Of a stretch of 64,000 bases of DNA, positions 60,701 to 64,000 are shown piece by piece. The number at the start of each line of letters is the position of its first letter. The first letter of the stretch is position 1. The stretch spans positions 6,230,022-6,294,021 of the forward strand of contig CM031878.1 of the NCBI GenBank assembly GCA_018697195.1, written 5' to 3'. The notes under the pieces are model-generated. The model had not been told where the DNA came from. It did no database searches and was given only the letters and a program-made list of their open reading frames with translations. This stretch comes from Certhia americana. Taxonomy: Eukaryota; Chordata; Aves; Passeriformes; Certhiidae. The position numbers and the translations under genes are program-made.

Positions 60701-63700
60701 ATTTCAAATGACATTGCCTTATTTGACTTTCAAATGAGAAAACTAAGTATCATGAACAGATGAAGAGATAATCAAAACATCTTTGTTCAGGTTTTTGGAA
60801 ACTGGTTTTGAAAACTGAAACTCCTGAGCCATTCTGCCAGTTCTCACAATATTTTTGTCATTAAAAACACAACAACATTTGCTAATCGTTTTCCTGAATC
60901 TCCTGCCTTTGGAGGCATATGAATTGGTGCTGATTCACCTTAATAATAATTAAATGTAACTTATGTTTCTATCAACCCATATTTGTGTGAAAGCTTGAAC
61001 AACATTCACTTTCAAATTGGGAAGAATTCAGATCCCAAGATATTTCTAAGCCAATCCTCAGCTCTGACAACAGCGTTGCAAGTGCCACCCTTTCTTTGAA
61101 AGCACTGGTGTAAAAGCAAGTGTAACATAAAAACGGCAGAAACACATAATAGTGAAACACCTTCCTGGATCAGCAAGTTTCCTCCCTTACCACTGCATGA
61201 ACTTATCAAGGTTCATCTTGAACCTGATCTTGTATCTTGCTCCTCACTTTTCCAACTAGACTAGGATTGCTTATTGTTGATGAGAGATAATCCTCTTCCT
61301 AATTTCTAGGCTAAATATATTCATAGCTGGTTGGTCTATTTCCTCATCCCAGTGAATTTATATTAACGACTGGCTAATTGTTAATTCAATTATTCTTTGT
61401 AATTTTTCTTAACTATAGGTTGCATTTTCTCTCCCTTTTTTGCATATTTGAATTGTTATCTATGCATATTCACTCTCCAGGCTGTTTTGGTGAGTTATGA
61501 TTGATCAGCAAAATCATATGGTGAATGTGTTTCATTTTCCCAATTCAATAAGCAGACACATCTCCATGAGAAAATGGTGTACTCATCTTCCTTCAATATT
61601 TGAATATATGTCTAGGAAATTTGGGGGTTTCGTGAATATTCATTGCTATAGAAAACCATTTCACTGTTAACAGAAAGTGCACAAAATAGGTAAAGAAAAT
61701 GCTATAAGCAACTTAGTCCTGTCCTCTGAAAAGGGAATTTACCTTCTTACACAGCTCTTGCTGTGTTATCTTCTATAAATGACTGCATTTCAGCAATACC
61801 ATGCACAAATTTCTTATGAATTCAGAGTACTGTAAAATACCACAGGACATTTTGGGATGTCATTGTGAGTGTAGTTTGGTTATGTCTAGACTGGTATTTT
61901 TTAAACAGACACCAGGGGTTGGAATATCCTCAAGATAATAGCATTTCCTAAGGATGGGTGGATGCTGTCAAGATGAGAAGGTCTAGCAGCATTTCCTAAG
62001 GGATTTCAGCATCTTTGCCATGCAATTCCAGAGCTTCAGGCCTTGTTTGCTTATGTTTTGGTTTAATTATCTGGAGTGAAAGGACATCTTTGCTTTGTAT
62101 TTGAACAGTGACACATCACCTGCCCTCTCTAACCTCAGCTAACAGCATTATCTCCTCAGGTCAAGTGAGAAAGGCCAGTGCTCTTGTTGCTGTGGGTGAC
62201 AGGTTCAAACCCTTATAATCATCCATGACAGCACTTGTTATACTTCTTTTTTTATGAGAGTTTTTCAACCTCTCTCTTTCAGCTTCTTTATAGTGCAAGT
62301 CTGGTTCTTAGCTTTCATTTTACATCATTTCCCTTATCCTTCATCAACAGTCTTGCATTTCAGTGCTTATATGGCCTGAACAGTTTTCCTTCAGGATTTA
62401 ACTCACATGCTCATGGTCAAGTTTTCAAATCCATGGGGTTAATCTGGGGTTCAAGTAAAAGCAGAAGCATGTTACAGCCCAGTGCAAGCACACACACAGA
62501 CCTCTGCTGCTTGGCCTCTTTTTCTCTGGCCAGCAAGCTGGAGAAAGACACACAAACACAAATGCACACACCCACAGGGCACAGACATATCCTGTTCCTT
62601 CAGCTCTATCTTCAGCATTATCAAAATTAACAAGTAGTCACCTTAATCCTGCTCAGTCGTCACAAAGCCCTCTTGTTCCTGCAGACCTGGATCCACAGCT
62701 ATTGGCTTCTTATCTTTGAAGAGAAATAAATAAAAGAAAGGCAAAGGAAAATAAATTTTTTAAAAAATCACTTTTCTACTCTCTCATAAGCTTCACACCA
62801 ACATTCTTGCTATTGATAACTGGCTTAAAGCACAGTTTGAAAATAAAAAAGTCACCATGGTAAGATAACTTCTGGCCTTGGCAATTCCTGGCAAATTACT
62901 GTGCATCTCTGGATGGACACAGTTTCTCTTACTTTCAGCTTAGACTAGGGCAAGCTGACACCCTGGATCACAGAGTGAGGTACCCCAGGGTAATCTCTTG
63001 CAGTCACTAGAAGTGTTTTATCAATTGATACTGAGCCTTCTCCCCAAGTTGCTCTCCTGCTATCACTTCTGGGTTTTGTTTTGACTGGCATTTCCTCTGC
63101 CAAGAGCAGAGAGAGGCATAAAATGTGAGATTTGACATTTTCTACCCTGTGAAGAAAGAACATCTCAGCAGCTACACTGGCTGGCAGAGCTCCACTCGCT
63201 GGTACCTGATCTGTGCTGCTGCATGGAGAGACACCAGGAAGAATGTCAATACAGAGGAGAGAGGCGATGCTGTAGGGTATGAGAGCAGTGGAGAAATGGC
63301 AGCTTTGGTGAAGGTTCTTCCCAGGATAGTGAGAGCATGGTACCCTTGGGAATTAATGTGATGTAATCTTCCTGGGGGAAGGGACGTTTGACCACATGAA
63401 TTAAGCCTGCTAATTTGCAGTGGGTGAGGATATTTTGTTGCCTGTGCCACAACTCCATGGTTTTTCTCAGGAGGTTGTGTGTTGCATTATTGTTGTTCCT
63501 GCTGCTGTTGTTTTAATCTTTCACGGGAGATTATATAAAACAGCCTCTCCATGAACCAGAACACATCTCTGGGGAATATGATGACAGCATCCATATCTTA
63601 AAAAGCCATAAAGTAGAGACGCACTGTAGAAAGTAGTCATTCCCAGTAATAAGTGCAGTATGACATCCAGGAAAGATATCCTATTGTGACAAGTTTGAAC

Positions 63701-64000
63701 ACTAGTGCAAGTCTGGAGAAAAGTACCTTTAAAACCACAGATGTTGTCATGCTTATTATTTTAAAGGATTTCCCTTCCCTAAATTACTCTTGCAGCCAGA
63801 ACAAAGCCCTTTAACCCTTGGAAGACCATAGCCATTTCCTGCTCCCCAGCTGTGAATCCTAAAACTTATTCCTCTTGAAACCTGCATTACAGATATCTTC
63901 CCTTAAAATAGCAGTTCCCCTGCATTTTGCAGGACTCATATTTTGGTGTACTCCAGCCCATGTGGACCCTGACCTTGATGGGTGAGCAAGCTCATAAATG

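Larger units (their letters stand above)
54059..64000. other. Gene-free stretch to the right edge
   Basis: No gene, RNA or named repeat is recognisable across almost 10 kb. It holds two inverted repeats listed separately (56491-56516 and 57712-57759), A-rich runs near 54730-54763 and 56849-56863, and a T-run near 59713-59726. No ORF shows family resemblance. Confidence 0.55.

Noticed and set aside
1..64000. CRISPR arrays, bacterial operons, ribosome binding sites and tRNA genes
   Set aside because: Nothing of the kind was seen; sequence character is vertebrate.

Overview
This window looks like non-coding DNA from a bird genome, most likely a songbird (passerine). The only recognisable LINE fragments are 3' ends of CR1, the dominant LINE of birds and other sauropsids; there are no Alu, B1 or L1-type sequences. 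The left edge carries an endogenous retrovirus whose LTR resembles, from memory, a family common in passerine genomes. The DNA is AT-rich and CpG-poor, with scattered homopolymers and microsatellites and one 100-N assembly gap. I found no host protein-coding exon, tRNA, rRNA or recognisable snRNA. The longest complete ORFs (about 140-180 codons) resemble no family I know and sit in GC-richer DNA where stops are scarce.

Layout. Positions 1-1326 are the 5' end of a provirus lying on the minus strand and running off the left edge. Reading leftwards there is an LTR (about 1326-576), a primer-binding site matching tRNA-Lys(1,2) at 16 of 18 positions (570-553), a short leader, and then a 152-codon reading frame (456-1) with no stop before the window edge. 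That frame does not look like gag. It is Trp/Phe-rich with several hydrophobic stretches, and it is the most unusual item here. At 4270-4521 an A/C block array with a 20-base unit (A12 C8) surrounds the assembly gap. Old CR1 3' ends lie at about 18589-18735 (minus) and 53872-54058 (plus).

The remainder is gene-free sequence. Several stretches carry dense homeodomain, POU, SOX, AP-1 and GATA-type sites and look like candidate conserved enhancers: about 12722-12860, 16600-16760, 26460-26760, 27360-27560 (CpG-rich), 30600-31060 (with an 18-bp-offset duplicated site), 31655-31690, 36175-36240 and 50440-50660. These calls rest on motif content only; conservation cannot be seen from one sequence. 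The pattern fits a gene desert or a very large intron beside a developmental gene, but nothing here identifies that gene.
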